64,000 bases of DNA, from NCBI GenBank assembly GCA_945643635.1, contig CALZFC010000095.1:286001-350000 (forward strand), written 5' to 3'. Source of the DNA: Allodiplogaster sudhausi (taxonomy: Eukaryota; Nematoda; Chromadorea; Rhabditida; Diplogasteridae). Made by a program: the position numbers and the translations under genes. Positions within the stretch are counted from its first letter, which is position 1. Every line of letters begins with the position of its first letter. This document shows positions 33,671 to 44,084 of the stretch, piece after piece. A model generated the notes under the pieces. The model saw nothing but the letters and a program-made list of their open reading frames with translations. It was not told where the DNA came from and made no database searches.

Positions 33671-34459
33671 ATGCTAAAAAACTTCTTTCTCGCCGGCCTT
33701 CTTTTCCTGTCAATGGTAGGATATACATAATCTCGGCTTTTATATCACTTTCTTTCAAATTAACTTACGTACAAATTTACTTGTAATTTCTTTATAGACC
33801 GGAGCAACACTCATTCGATTCCAGCGGGTGGACGACACGCTCAAAAGCATCAAAATACGCGAGGATGATCATCTGGGTTGCTTTCAACTCTGTGTGGACA
33901 AGACAATGGGGTAAGTGGCTACTCTTGTTCTGTTTTCTGTTTATATCGACGAGAACGACAGCCCAAGTGAGAAATGAATATTGCCAATGACTCTCGGTAA
34001 GAAACTAGCGGGTCCTATTGTAAGGAAACCGGAGCACATTTCCACGGTACAGCCCCGTCGGTCCTACCCCATAATTGGTTGGATAGAACCTTAGATAGAA
34101 CTTTAGTGTAACTCTCGCTGGTTCGAAACAGCTTGGGACGCAACTTTTCGCCTACACATCCCACATGCAAGTCTACAACACAATGAATAATATAAAGGCG
34201 TCACATTTGCATATAGTATCTATTTTTGTCCGATCTCTTCGACCATCTTCAGGAAGGATGCTTGGGCGTCGCATTCGATGATAATGGGTACTGCGGAATC
34301 GTCCGTTCCACCAAAGCAGCCCCGGCCGGCTCCATCTTCTTTGAGCGTCAAGAAGGCGATTCATGCCAGGTCCGGCGAGGTTTTGAGCTTCTACGCGGCG
34401 GCGCCCGGCGTATAAATCTTCTTAAACAACTGGAAAATGTGACGTCTACAGATTTCTGA
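33671..34459 (+). CDS. Short secreted PAN/apple-like protein
   Basis: Exon 1 (33671-33715) encodes a signal peptide (MLKNFFLAGLLFLSM). Exon 2 (33798-33910) gives TGATLIRFQRVDD... and CFQLCVDKTMG. Exon 3 starts at 34254 with EGCLGVAFDDNGYCGI and runs to a stop at 34457-34459. The C-x3-C ... GC ... YC spacing resembles a PAN domain, which binds protein or carbohydrate in secreted proteins. The exon 2 to exon 3 junction is one base out of phase in this model, so either the donor differs, a small exon is missing, or the C-terminus (which also reads ...LSFYAAAPGV in another frame) uses a further splice. An inverted copy of its 5' end lies at 31405-31600. Confidence 0.5.
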
Positions 34460-36282
34460 CTTTTTGAGACATGTTTATTGTTTTTAAGCCGAAGTCATTA
34501 TCATTTACATAGTCATCCTAAGCTGGATTTTAGTCAATTCACCATGCACAAACTCTCTCACAATAAACATTTTATTCGTTCTTTTGTCATAACGACGCGC
34601 ATCGAGAATCGTGTTTGAAGAGAGGCTCTCGGTTAAAATTTTTTCGTTATCTGTGTTGCGAAATCGGATAACAAACTACATACTTTATATAAAGTTTTCA
34701 CAAATGCAAGGTAGAAAACGAAGTTGGATGGGAGGAGAGAAGAAGGTCGAGCAGAGAAGGCCGCTCAGTAGATTAGCAGTAGAAGCAGTCTTCCTTTATT
34801 GGGAGAAAAAAGTATCGGTTCAGAATCCAGAGTAACGGCGTCGATACCTTCGCGGAGCTGGGTGCTGACCGGCAGCGTATTCAAGGTTCGGAATCGAGAG
34901 AATGCCACAAAAGCGAGCGCAGCAGTAACGCCTCTCTCGTCATGTCGCTCTCTCTCTCTCTCTCTCACCCTCTTTCACCTTCTGTTCCTCACTTTGCCTC
35001 ACTTGGTCCGTCCCTTGTCTCTCTTTGTCTCTCATTCCCTATATCTGTTTGGTGTCTCTGTGTAATCATCATTTCTTTTTTTCTGTCTGCGCAATCCATG
35101 AGGACAATTTTAAGTTGTCTTCATTTCTTTTCTCTAATCAACAGTGTGATACATACATACATTTGCTATTACAACATCGTAAGTAGAAATGTATTAATTG
35201 TTGCATTTGTCGTAGTGTTATTTACACTTTTATAAGAGACCTATTTTATGACAAATACTTTATATATATATACGTAGGTCGAGCAGAGGAGACCGTTCAG
35301 CAGATCAGCAGCAGAAGCAGAGTCTTCCTTTATTGGAGAAAAAAAGTGTGTATTTAACTATATATATTCTGACGAAAGAGCGTTCTTCTGATCGGTGCTA
35401 CTCGACAAGGTCGACCGATTGAGCAGTGAGCGGCAGGCGGAGAAGCAGAGAGCAAGTCGAGTGGCGGGAGGCTGCCACTTTAAATATTTGAACTTATCTC
35501 CAAAATGTCCATTTTAAATATTTGAACTTACCGCCAAATTCTCCATTTCCTTCTATGTACGATACGATTATTATATTTACGTGATAGCCATGAGATACGT
35601 GCAGCCTCGCATTTCCTTTAATTTGAAGGCAAATAAATCTTCTGCTTGTAGCGTTGGAACCGGTTGGGCGAGCATGTATGACATAGACATCTCAAGCACA
35701 CGGAAATTTCTTTGAAGCGCATTGTTCAATCGCACCTACGTTGGCGTGTATGCTTTTTGACCATGTGATTCCGCGTTGTCTCACGATCAGTGAGGTTGCG
35801 GGCGGAGTTCCTTGGAGGCTGCAGAAAAACAGCAGCGTTAAAATAGCGCCCCGAGAAAATGACAGAGAATCGAGAATGCTTTGCACACGCCTCCGGAAAG
35901 CAGGAATGCTTACTACTTCTTTTATTAGACTTTGACATAGTCTAATATGCAAATAAGTATTACGCTAATTAATCCAAAATTTAGAGTCATACTCATTGTC
36001 ACCAATTCTAAACATGACCGAACAACAGATGTCATTCTTTACTTTAAAAATATATTCAAATTTTTAAATGAATATATTCAAGCAAAGATAAATTCAGCTG
36101 TGTTCGCGGATTGTTTTCGACAAAAAATTAAAACTTGTTTTCAGTTTTATTGTAAACTTCTGAAACGCACGACGTTGCACTGAACTAATTAGTGCACTAT
36201 TTAGTACACCTTACGAAATCTACAGTCAATGAGAAATCACTTTCGCCTTTCTCGTCATTCATCGCACGCGCCCCGACCGCAG
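34460..36282 (+). other. Intergenic region with a direct repeat, no gene seen
   Basis: GTCGAGCAGAG...AGTCTTCCTTTATTGG(G)AGAAAAA occurs twice (about 34745-34812 and 35277-35345), 532 bases apart in the same orientation, which could be remnants of a terminally repeated element. A (CT)n tract lies at 34941-35050. Nothing else is recognised. Confidence 0.4.
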
Positions 36283-36954
36283 ATGGTCGGCAGAGTGATG
36301 GTTCTGGCCGGCCTTCTCTCCTTCTTGGCGCCTTGCCAATTTCTCCTCTTCTTCCTCTCGGCCTCCGCTCTTTTCGTCCTTTGCACCAGAGGCAAGAAGA
36401 AGAAGAATCTGCTCGAAAATGCGCCGCCCGCGACCCCTGGTCTGCTGTCTTCGTCCTTTAAGAAAACGAAATTGATTTTAATCTTCGTCTTCAAAGAAAA
36501 CCAAATTTACTTAACTTTTTAGAAAAATTTCAATTAAAGCGTATTTAAAAATGTTTAAATATAAAAAAGTTTTCTTTTAGTTATAATGTCCAGGACGAAT
36601 TCGACCACCCGTTCTGTAAAGGGGAAGACCGAGGAAGAGGAGGAGAGGAAGAAAACAAAGAGCAGAAGAACAAATGAGGAGACGAAAAAGAAGAAGGAGA
36701 AGGTGGAGAGGAAGGAGGGAGAGAGAAAGAAAGAAGGAGAGAGAAAGAAGGAGGGAGAGAGAAAGAAGGAGGGAGAGAGAAAGAAAGAGGGAGAGAGAAA
36801 GAAGGAGGGAGAGAGAAAGACGGAGGGAGAGAACAAGAAAGGGGGAGAGAATAAGAAGGAGGGCGGAGCGGAGAGGACGAATGAGAAGAAGAGGCAGAGG
36901 CGACCGGACAAGCTGAGCGACAGAGTCAATAATGACATTTCATATTCTTTGTAA
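36283..36954 (+). CDS. Small membrane protein with Lys/Glu-rich repeat tail
   Basis: Two exons (36283-36439 and 36581-36954) join in phase to 176 residues. The N-terminus is very hydrophobic (LAGLLSFLAPCQFLLFFLSA...), acting as a signal anchor, followed by TRGKKKKN. The tail is highly charged, with about seven copies of ERKKEG, encoded by a GAGAGAAAGAAGGAG-type microsatellite, then DKLSDRVNNDISYSL. The ATG follows a CCGCAG acceptor-like site directly. No family is recognised. Whether the repeat is truly coding is uncertain, but the frame stays open on both sides of it. The alternative is an unrelated N-terminal exon and a microsatellite. Confidence 0.4.
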
Positions 36955-37054
36955 TTTGCATAAAAACAAAATACAAAAAAAACTCTTCTCGAATTCACCC
37001 CTCTTTTCGTGACTGAAGGACGAGAGACCATGTGTTTTTAGGGGGCCCTAGAAA

Positions 37055-37729
37055 ATGTCTTCCAAGGTCAGCAAAAAAAAAAATATATATATATATATAG
37101 TAGAGTTCCTACACTTTTTAGGAGGACGTTTTTTCAAGTGAAAAGATTAAACAAAAAACAATTGGAACTAAAAAAGAAGTGTAGCAAAATTCATTTGACC
37201 GTAAACATTAAATAAGAAGAAATGAACATTTTAAGGACGACGATGACATCCCTTCGCTGGAGGATCAACAATTCCTGACGGACCTCCTTCGGCGCCAGGG
37301 AATCGGGTTCGCTTTCAGTCCGGGGCCGGATATTAGAATATCACAGCTGGTGCCAAAAAGCATACTGTAGACTTGGACGGGTGGGCGTAGCTTATCTCCT
37401 TGTTCGCTCAGAGTCGGCTCGGCCACGGCGGAGGAGACCCAAGAGTTGCTCTCCAAGAAGGAGACTTTTCAACTGGGCAACGCGGACACGCGCATCAAGG
37501 AGCTGCCGCAGAAGCACCTCGAGAGCCAGCTGAACAGCGACGCCACTGAGGTTAGACTCCTCCCACTCAGGATAGACTCCGCTCACCCGTCCATCTCGGA
37601 AAGCTCCCTCTCTTTCAGATAACGGCCCAGTCCTTCACGAATCTGGAGAGATCCCCGCACTACGCGGGCGGCTGCCTCGTCTACCTCATCAACGACGATG
37701 AGAAGACGGTCGAGTGCGACGTCGACTAG
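37055..37729 (+). CDS. Small acidic protein of unknown function, 130 residues
   Basis: Four exons in phase (37055-37066, 37236-37366, 37412-37550 and 37619-37729). It starts MSSKDDDDIPSLEDQQFL and continues with LLRRQGIGFAFSPGPDIRIS, SATAEETQELLSKKE, RIKELPQKHLESQL and a C-terminus ...INDDEKTVECDVD. There is no signal peptide or membrane segment, so it is likely intracellular. The first exon is 12 bases and follows a GTGTTTTTAG acceptor, consistent with trans-splicing. Introns 2 and 3 are 45 and 68 bases. Strong codon bias and conserved-looking exons support a real gene. I do not recognise the family. Confidence 0.6.
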
Positions 37730-38977
37730 CCAACCAAGCCACGCCCCCTTTGGGGCCCTTCGCCCCGCCCCTTTGCCACGCCCCCTTTCTCGTTTGGTCA
37801 CAATTCCAACCGAGTCGCATGCATTCGTCGACTCCTTACCATTCCATGTTCACGTGTCCTTATCCACCCAATGATAAAGGGGCTGGGCACTTTTTTTGGT
37901 TGGACCATATACACCTTTCTGGGCGGATGGAATAATAATACTTTGCAACAACTTTTTTCTATTTAAGAAATATGTGGAAACATTTATTTTTTTCGTACAT
38001 TATTAACAGTTGGTAGTATAACATTACAAGATAAATTTACTTTATGACATCGTTTGAACAAAAAAAAAATACAAAATGCAGCACTCCTGAATATCAGTCA
38101 TTTCATTAAGATGGTCCAAGTATCGCCTCTTGCAATCACGCCTATCGACGTTCAGCTCCCTCATGTTCATCAACTTCACGCCGGAATATTAAAAAAAAAT
38201 TTTTTTTAAAGCTCGGCCTCTGCGCGAGGGAATCGAGCCTGGACAAAAAAAACACTCTTTATTTTTCAACTGAATTGTTGTCAATGTATGCCGTATCTAA
38301 ACCCGGATCTATCATTCTACCAAGTTGCTCTCGAAATGCTCAATGCAACTGATTACCACCGGGGGGTTGACAAATCATCTTTTTTTTTGTGCAGATAATT
38401 TGCGCCTCGATATAAATATGTTTGTTAATATTGAAAAACTTCATTTCAAACCATGAATTGGAAGTGGATGCATATGGTTTGACCGTGCCTAATCGCGATT
38501 GACGCGTATGGGCAGGCCTTCCAAAAATTCGAGGGATCACCCATATTGGGTTAAGCCTCTCTCTTTTACACTCTCTTGGTGGAACCCTTACCATCAACCA
38601 CATGTGGATGCGGCACCCTATATTTGTCGGACTTTAGACCCACACATTCTTCTCTTTCTCTTGAGACTCGATAGGGGGAGCGAAAAGAGCAAGCGCATTA
38701 TTTCAATATTAGTCATTATTGACAAAAAAACATGGGGAAAATAAAAGTAGCATATAGGGAATTCTTGTACATTTGCTCATTTTATTCGTGTTAGTCCTTT
38801 CTCCGAGTTCACGCTGTAGTTGTTGTTCCGAAGTCCATATACATAGCTTTAGTAGATAAAGTAACGCTTTTCAGTCGTTAATAAAATCGAACATTGAAAA
38901 AAAAGAGAAAGAGAGAGAGAAAGAGAAAAAGATAGAGAGAGAAAGAGAGCGAAAGAGAAAGAGAACAACAGAGAGAG

Positions 38978-39025
<48 letters not shown>

Positions 39026-40183
39026 TACGAGAGGGTTATGACTGTGAGAAACATTAGAGGCTTTGAAATGCTTGAACATCTTTCCTAACTTTATTCTTTC
39101 CGTCTCTATTTCCAACACTCTCACTCTCTCTTTCTCAAGCCACAAGTGAAGTCGGAGAAACTAATTTTTCAGCGCTCATTTCATGGCTATATTTTTAACC
39201 CGTTTCGCTCTTCAAATGTGGTTTTCTCTCGCCTGCTTTGAATCTATTGGATCAATTAATATTCGTATGCTGTTGAATTTTTTTTAAACAAAGAGAAATC
39301 TTTTAATAGCGTCGTTTGCATGAAAGACAGTTTGACCGGGGGAAAAGACCAATAAAAAAGCGAAAAGTCAATTAATCTCATAATTCAATTCTCAACGGGG
39401 AGAGAAATATTCGACTAGAATGCACAGGAAATACTACATTACACGCAAGAAACTGTACAATATATGAATCGATACACAAATCCACTTCTCGATTTTAATT
39501 TTTTTTTCAGATCTTCTCATTACAAGTATTATAATCTATAAAATGCATTATTCATGTAAGTTTCTTTGGCATGGTTGAACTACAGATTCTATAAGAGAAG
39601 CAGAGGGGGGGGGTCCAGACTTGGATTTAAAAATATTTTTTTTAAAGTGAAAAAGAGCACCCGTCCTCGGTGTAATTCTCAAAACCGGCTCGAGTGGACA
39701 TTATGGATAGGAGCGGGAGGAAAGAAGAAAAAAATATTGCCCAAAATACGTACAGATGGGGGGAAAGCGTATAATCGTAGAGGTAAAAAGGGAACGGAGA
39801 GGAAGCGTACAATTATTGTTCAAAAATGTTTCGTAGTGAAGACTAGATTTAATAAATGACAACTATATTCTAGTATGATTAATTATTTTTGGAAGGAAAA
39901 AATAAATCGCTTCTTCATTTTTTTTAAAGAGTATACCATGAAATGCTTTTTTTCAAACAAAAAAAAGGGTTTTAAAAGTGAAATTTCCCGTTGATTAAGT
40001 AGGTAATCATGTAAAAAAAGAAAGTGACACGAAAATTAGTCCAAGTAGCTCTTTAAAAGATTCGGTATACTGTACCTTGGGTAGACTAGGGGCATATGCT
40101 TGGAGATACTGTAGGTGGAAGATGTGAGGGACTCCTGGGTGGACCCCTAAGATGAAGGAGGGGAGGAGGGGGTCTCCCTCACC
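37730..40183 (+). other. Intergenic region, no confident gene
   Basis: A (GA)n tract lies at 38904-39022. Two minus-strand stretches look weakly coding: about 38330-38265 (QLGRMIDPGLDTAYIDNNSV then stop) and about 38185-38105 (MNMRELNVDRRDCKRRYLDH). They may be remnants or exons of one gene, but I cannot build a model. Confidence 0.3.
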
Positions 40184-41606
40184 CTAGCATCCAGGAAAGC
40201 CAGACTGAGCGAGTTCTTCATGAGCTTCAGCTTCAAGCAGATCAACCAGCACTCGCGTGTACAGCAACGGCTTTTCGGTTTGAAGAACCTTAAATTTATT
40301 TTTATTAAATAATTATTTTCATTTTCTTTTCTTCAAAAATTTTCATAATGTGAAATTCAAATAAAATACTTTTTCCTTCTTTTTTTTATATTCATACCAA
40401 GAAAATAATATCAGGAAAAAAGATTAGTTAATGCTTATGATTATATTAGTGTTGGAAATTTTTTTCATTTAATTTAAACAAATATTAAAGCAAAAAAATT
40501 CAATGAGCACCTTGTACTTGAGGTTGTTCAGTCCATCCTTCTGCCACCGCTTTTTCGTCTTTGCCATTAACTTGTAGCGACATCTCAAACACTTTTAATT
40601 ATTTTAAATGAAATTTTTTATGTCGAGAATTATGCAAGCGTTCATGTGATAAGAGTGAGAGAATATTAAGATAAGAGTGGAGGAAAGAAACAGGAGAGAG
40701 AGTCAAAGAGAGATATATAAGAGAAAGAGAGAGAGAGACAGAAAGAGAGAAACTAGTGAGAGAGAGAGAAGAGAGAGAGAGAGAAAGAGAGAGAAGTAGA
40801 GAGAGAGAGAATACTAACTCGTTGACAGGATTCTTCTTCTCGTGCATATGCCTGATCATTTTGTACCTCGCAATCTTGGATGGGTAACGAGCAATCTTGA
40901 AGCCGGCCATGTTCACTCTGCAAGACAAATAGAAAATAAATAAATAAAAAAGAAACTATTTACTCATATATAAATAATATAAACATATGACGTTAATAAT
41001 AAAAAATCAATAACAAAACTGCATTTCTAATGACCCCTCCCTGATCTCTCTCCTCGTTTTTTTCTCTCTCTCTCTCCTCTTTCTCTCTTCTCTCTCTCTT
41101 TCTTCTTCTCTCTCTCTCCCTCTTCTCTCTCTCTCTCTTCTCGTTCTCTCCTTCTCTCTCTCTCTTCTCGTTCTCTCCTTCTCTCTCTCTTCTCCCTCCC
41201 TCTCTCTCTCTCTCCTCGTTCACTCTCTCTTTCTCTCCCTCTCTCTCTCATCTATCCCTCGCTCTCTTCTCGTTCTCTCTCTCTCTCTCTCTCTCTACCT
41301 CGTTGACAAGTCATCGTCCTCTCCACCCCATCCCCAGTAGTCATTCGAGAATCCGTTGATTCTCTTGATGTGCGCCTTGCTGAGTGCGCTGATTCCTCCG
41401 AAGATGGAGCCGTAGGGTAGTCTGGGAAGAAAACGAAAAATGATAATATTAAAAAGCAAAACCTTCGATTTAAAAAATTTAAGTTTTGAATAGCAGGAAA
41501 AAGGGGAAAGAGAACGAGTGAGATTGAAATAGTGGCATAAAGACAAAGAGAGAGAGAGAAATAGAGAGAGAGAGAGACAGAGACAGTTGCAGACAGAGAG
41601 AGAGAG

Positions 41607-41663
<57 letters not shown>

Positions 41664-43943
41664 GAGAGAACCCCCGTACTGATAGTTGAACTTGTCGATA
41701 GCGACGCTCATGTGCCTTGGCTGCTCCGAGCACGAGTACATGTTGCGGTCGTCTTCGGGCAGCAGGTCTACGTCGTGGAAGACGAAGCATGTCCACGAGT
41801 AGTCCTGAGCAATTTTTTTATTACCTTTTCTTTTTTTTAATTTTTATTAATTTTATAATTGTTTCTCTTTATATTATATAAATTACTAAATAAAGAAATA
41901 GCTATGTAACTATTTACAATTATAAAACATATTTTATATGTTGTTTTAATTAAATAAATAAATTTATTTATATATTTATTAATAATAAATAAAAATAAAT
42001 AAAGACAATCCAAAAAACCCTCCTCCACCTTGAGCGCCTCCACATAGCCGGCATTCATGAGTTTGGCTCTGTTGAACGTGGCATTTGCCGACTGTTCCAT
42101 CACGTAGATACCGTAGTCGAGGAGTTGTTTACGGAGCAGCGAGTGCAGATTGTGAAGCAGCATCCGCAGCTGCTCTTCGCGTTCTCTGCAAGTCGGGGAA
42201 AAATTGATATTAATCAAAACAGTAATAATGATAATATTCCCTAATAACTTGCACGTTTTAAATTTAAATTAACATCCCATAAATCGTCTTAAATCTTCTT
42301 AAAACAATCGAGTGCACCGATTTTAAGTCATAGTAAAGTGGTGAGTCTATCCTTTTAAACCATCGTATCGCAATGAAGTTCTCCGCCGTTTTGAGAGAAA
42401 TTTTTTTTTACAAGTATATCATTTGCTAGTCTTTTTTTTATTCATTGAGAAATGCAAGCAAAAAAAAACTTCAAGATAATTTATCGTAAAGGACCATTGA
42501 GTCTACCACTTTACCGTAACCCACAGATCCAACCTGTACGGTACAATAATCGCGACTCTATCCCTCGCAACGCACTCCTCTGGTCGGCCGTGCCCGCCCA
42601 CCTCCAATCCGGCGCCGTACAGCTTCTCCAGTGCCTCCATCGTGGGCGCGTCCATGAAGACGCGGATCGGACCGACCAGACCTGTGTGCACGGGTCATTA
42701 TTTAAAAATAAAAATAAAAATTAATTAATTAAAATAATCACTAAATATCATCTTACTTTAACAATGCGTTACCCTAAATTGCACACGTTGAATTCCGAAG
42801 TTGTGACAGATAAAAATCAAAACAAAAGACCTAGAATTCATTGTCAATTTGCACTTTTGAACTTTGGCTTCAAGGAGATTCCTCATTGACGCCCAAAGTT
42901 CAACCACATGACACTTTTCTTTGACTATTGATGTGTGACACTATTATGACTCCCAACAGCAAGTTATGCCTTCTCAACCTGCACTTGGCAACCACATCTA
43001 CACCACTTTTGGTACCCACAGAATAACCTAAAGTTCAAAAGAAAAACTACAGCCAATTCTGCAGTCAACTAAAATACGTTGTTAACATGGGTTTATACTT
43101 TTTCCTAGAATACAGAATTACAAAATCTCTATCAGTCAACAGAGCAAGCTTAATTCAAATTGGTGTAATGAATATGTCCCTGATAGTCCTTTTTTAATGC
43201 AGGCGTCAAGGACAAAAACTTTTTTGAATTATTATTTTAAGAATAATACTTTTCATGGATTGCTACCACCATTGCCCACAACGAATCACGCTATCATCTT
43301 CTTACCGAAGACCTGGTAGGTACCGTAACTCTAATTACCGTAGACTTCCCTGAATCAGGCTTCAATCCTAGGTACAGTAACCGTTCTACCAAAATCTACC
43401 CTGAATCAGGCTTCCATGTTTACGTACAGTATCTGTTCTACTAAAATATTCCCTGATTCAGGCTTCCATCATGTAAATACCGTAACCATTGTACCAAAAT
43501 CACCCTGAATCAGGGTTTCTCATTAGTCTACCGCATACCTGGTGGTGTCGCCGGGCACAGCGTGGTGCTGTTGTCTGCACCTCCCGAACTGTTCGAGGAG
43601 TTGGAGTTGGCCAGGAGAAAGGAGATCGTGGCTGGGTTGTCACTCGGCTCGATAATCTCCACCGTCGGCGAGGGGAGCTGGAAATGTTTAGAAGTCATAA
43701 AACAATTTCTTCTAATTTATTATCAATATCGACATTATCATTGGAATTTAAATTGAAATAAAAAAATAAATGCATGAAGAAATACTGATAGTGAGGACAC
43801 GTGAATGAGAGAGAGAGAAAAGGGAGAGAGAGAGAGACGGAGAGAGAGGGGATAGAGAGAGAGAGGGATCGAGAGAGAGAGAGCGAGAGAGAGAGAGAGA
43901 GAGAGGGATCGAGAGAGAGAGAGGGATCGAGAGAGAGAGAGAG

Positions 43944-43980
<37 letters not shown>

Positions 43981-44084
43981 GCGCCAACCTCGGCCGAGTA
44001 GACTTTTGCCAGGACGGACTCGTCAGTTCCACTCAAGAGAAGGAAGTAGAATATACTGCCGAGGAGAAGAAGTACGCAGACTAC
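40184..44084 (-). CDS. bre-4: Beta-1,4-galactosyltransferase family enzyme (BRE-4-like), Golgi type II
   Basis: Nine exons join in perfect phase to 354 residues: 44084-43989, 43677-43539, 42681-42534, 42185-42029, 41804-41680, 41421-41299, 40917-40819, 40583-40511 and 40288-40184. The first visible exon is a membrane span ([19 protein letters not shown]). A Ser/Asn-rich stem ([10 protein letters not shown]) follows. The GT7 catalytic domain then begins at [20 protein letters not shown] and has [10 protein letters not shown], the metal-binding DVD in [21 protein letters not shown], the acceptor-site WGWGGEDDD and [13 protein letters not shown]. In C. elegans BRE-4 transfers GalNAc in a beta-1,4 linkage onto glycolipids; the WGWGGEDDD form fits BRE-4 better than SQV-3. 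The symbol is by similarity only. The initiator exon is not resolved: an upstream open stretch near 44520-44423 has no ATG. Several introns carry (GA)n/(CT)n tracts next to the splice sites. Confidence 0.88.
40690..40812 (+). repeat. (GA)n tract in a galactosyltransferase intron (CT in the sense RNA)
   Basis: It starts a few bases after the donor of exon 40917-40819, reading as (CU)n in the transcript. Confidence 0.85.
41050..41296 (+). repeat. (CT)n tract in a galactosyltransferase intron (GA in the sense RNA)
   Basis: On the sense strand the donor itself merges into the repeat as GTAGAGAGAGAG right after exon 41421-41299. Confidence 0.88.
41545..41672 (+). repeat. (GA)n tract in a galactosyltransferase intron (CT in the sense RNA)
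   Basis: It begins ~8 bases after the donor of exon 41804-41680 and is (CU)n in the transcript. Confidence 0.85.
43310..43530 (+). repeat. Intronic minisatellite with CCCTGAATCAGGCTTCCAT core
   Basis: At least four imperfect units of ~55-60 bases contain CCTGAATCAGG and a TACAGTAACC/TACCGTAACC element. The array lies just downstream (sense) of exon 43677-43539. Confidence 0.75.
43807..43978 (+). repeat. (GA)n tract in a galactosyltransferase intron
   Basis: It contains GGGATCGAGAGAGA subrepeats. It starts ~10 bases after the donor of the membrane-span exon and is (CU)n in the transcript. Confidence 0.85.

Noticed and set aside
36555..37031. 158-residue minus-strand Ser/Phe frame
   Set aside because: It is antisense to the Lys/Glu microsatellite exon; the FFLSPS repeats are the reverse reading of the GA-type repeat.
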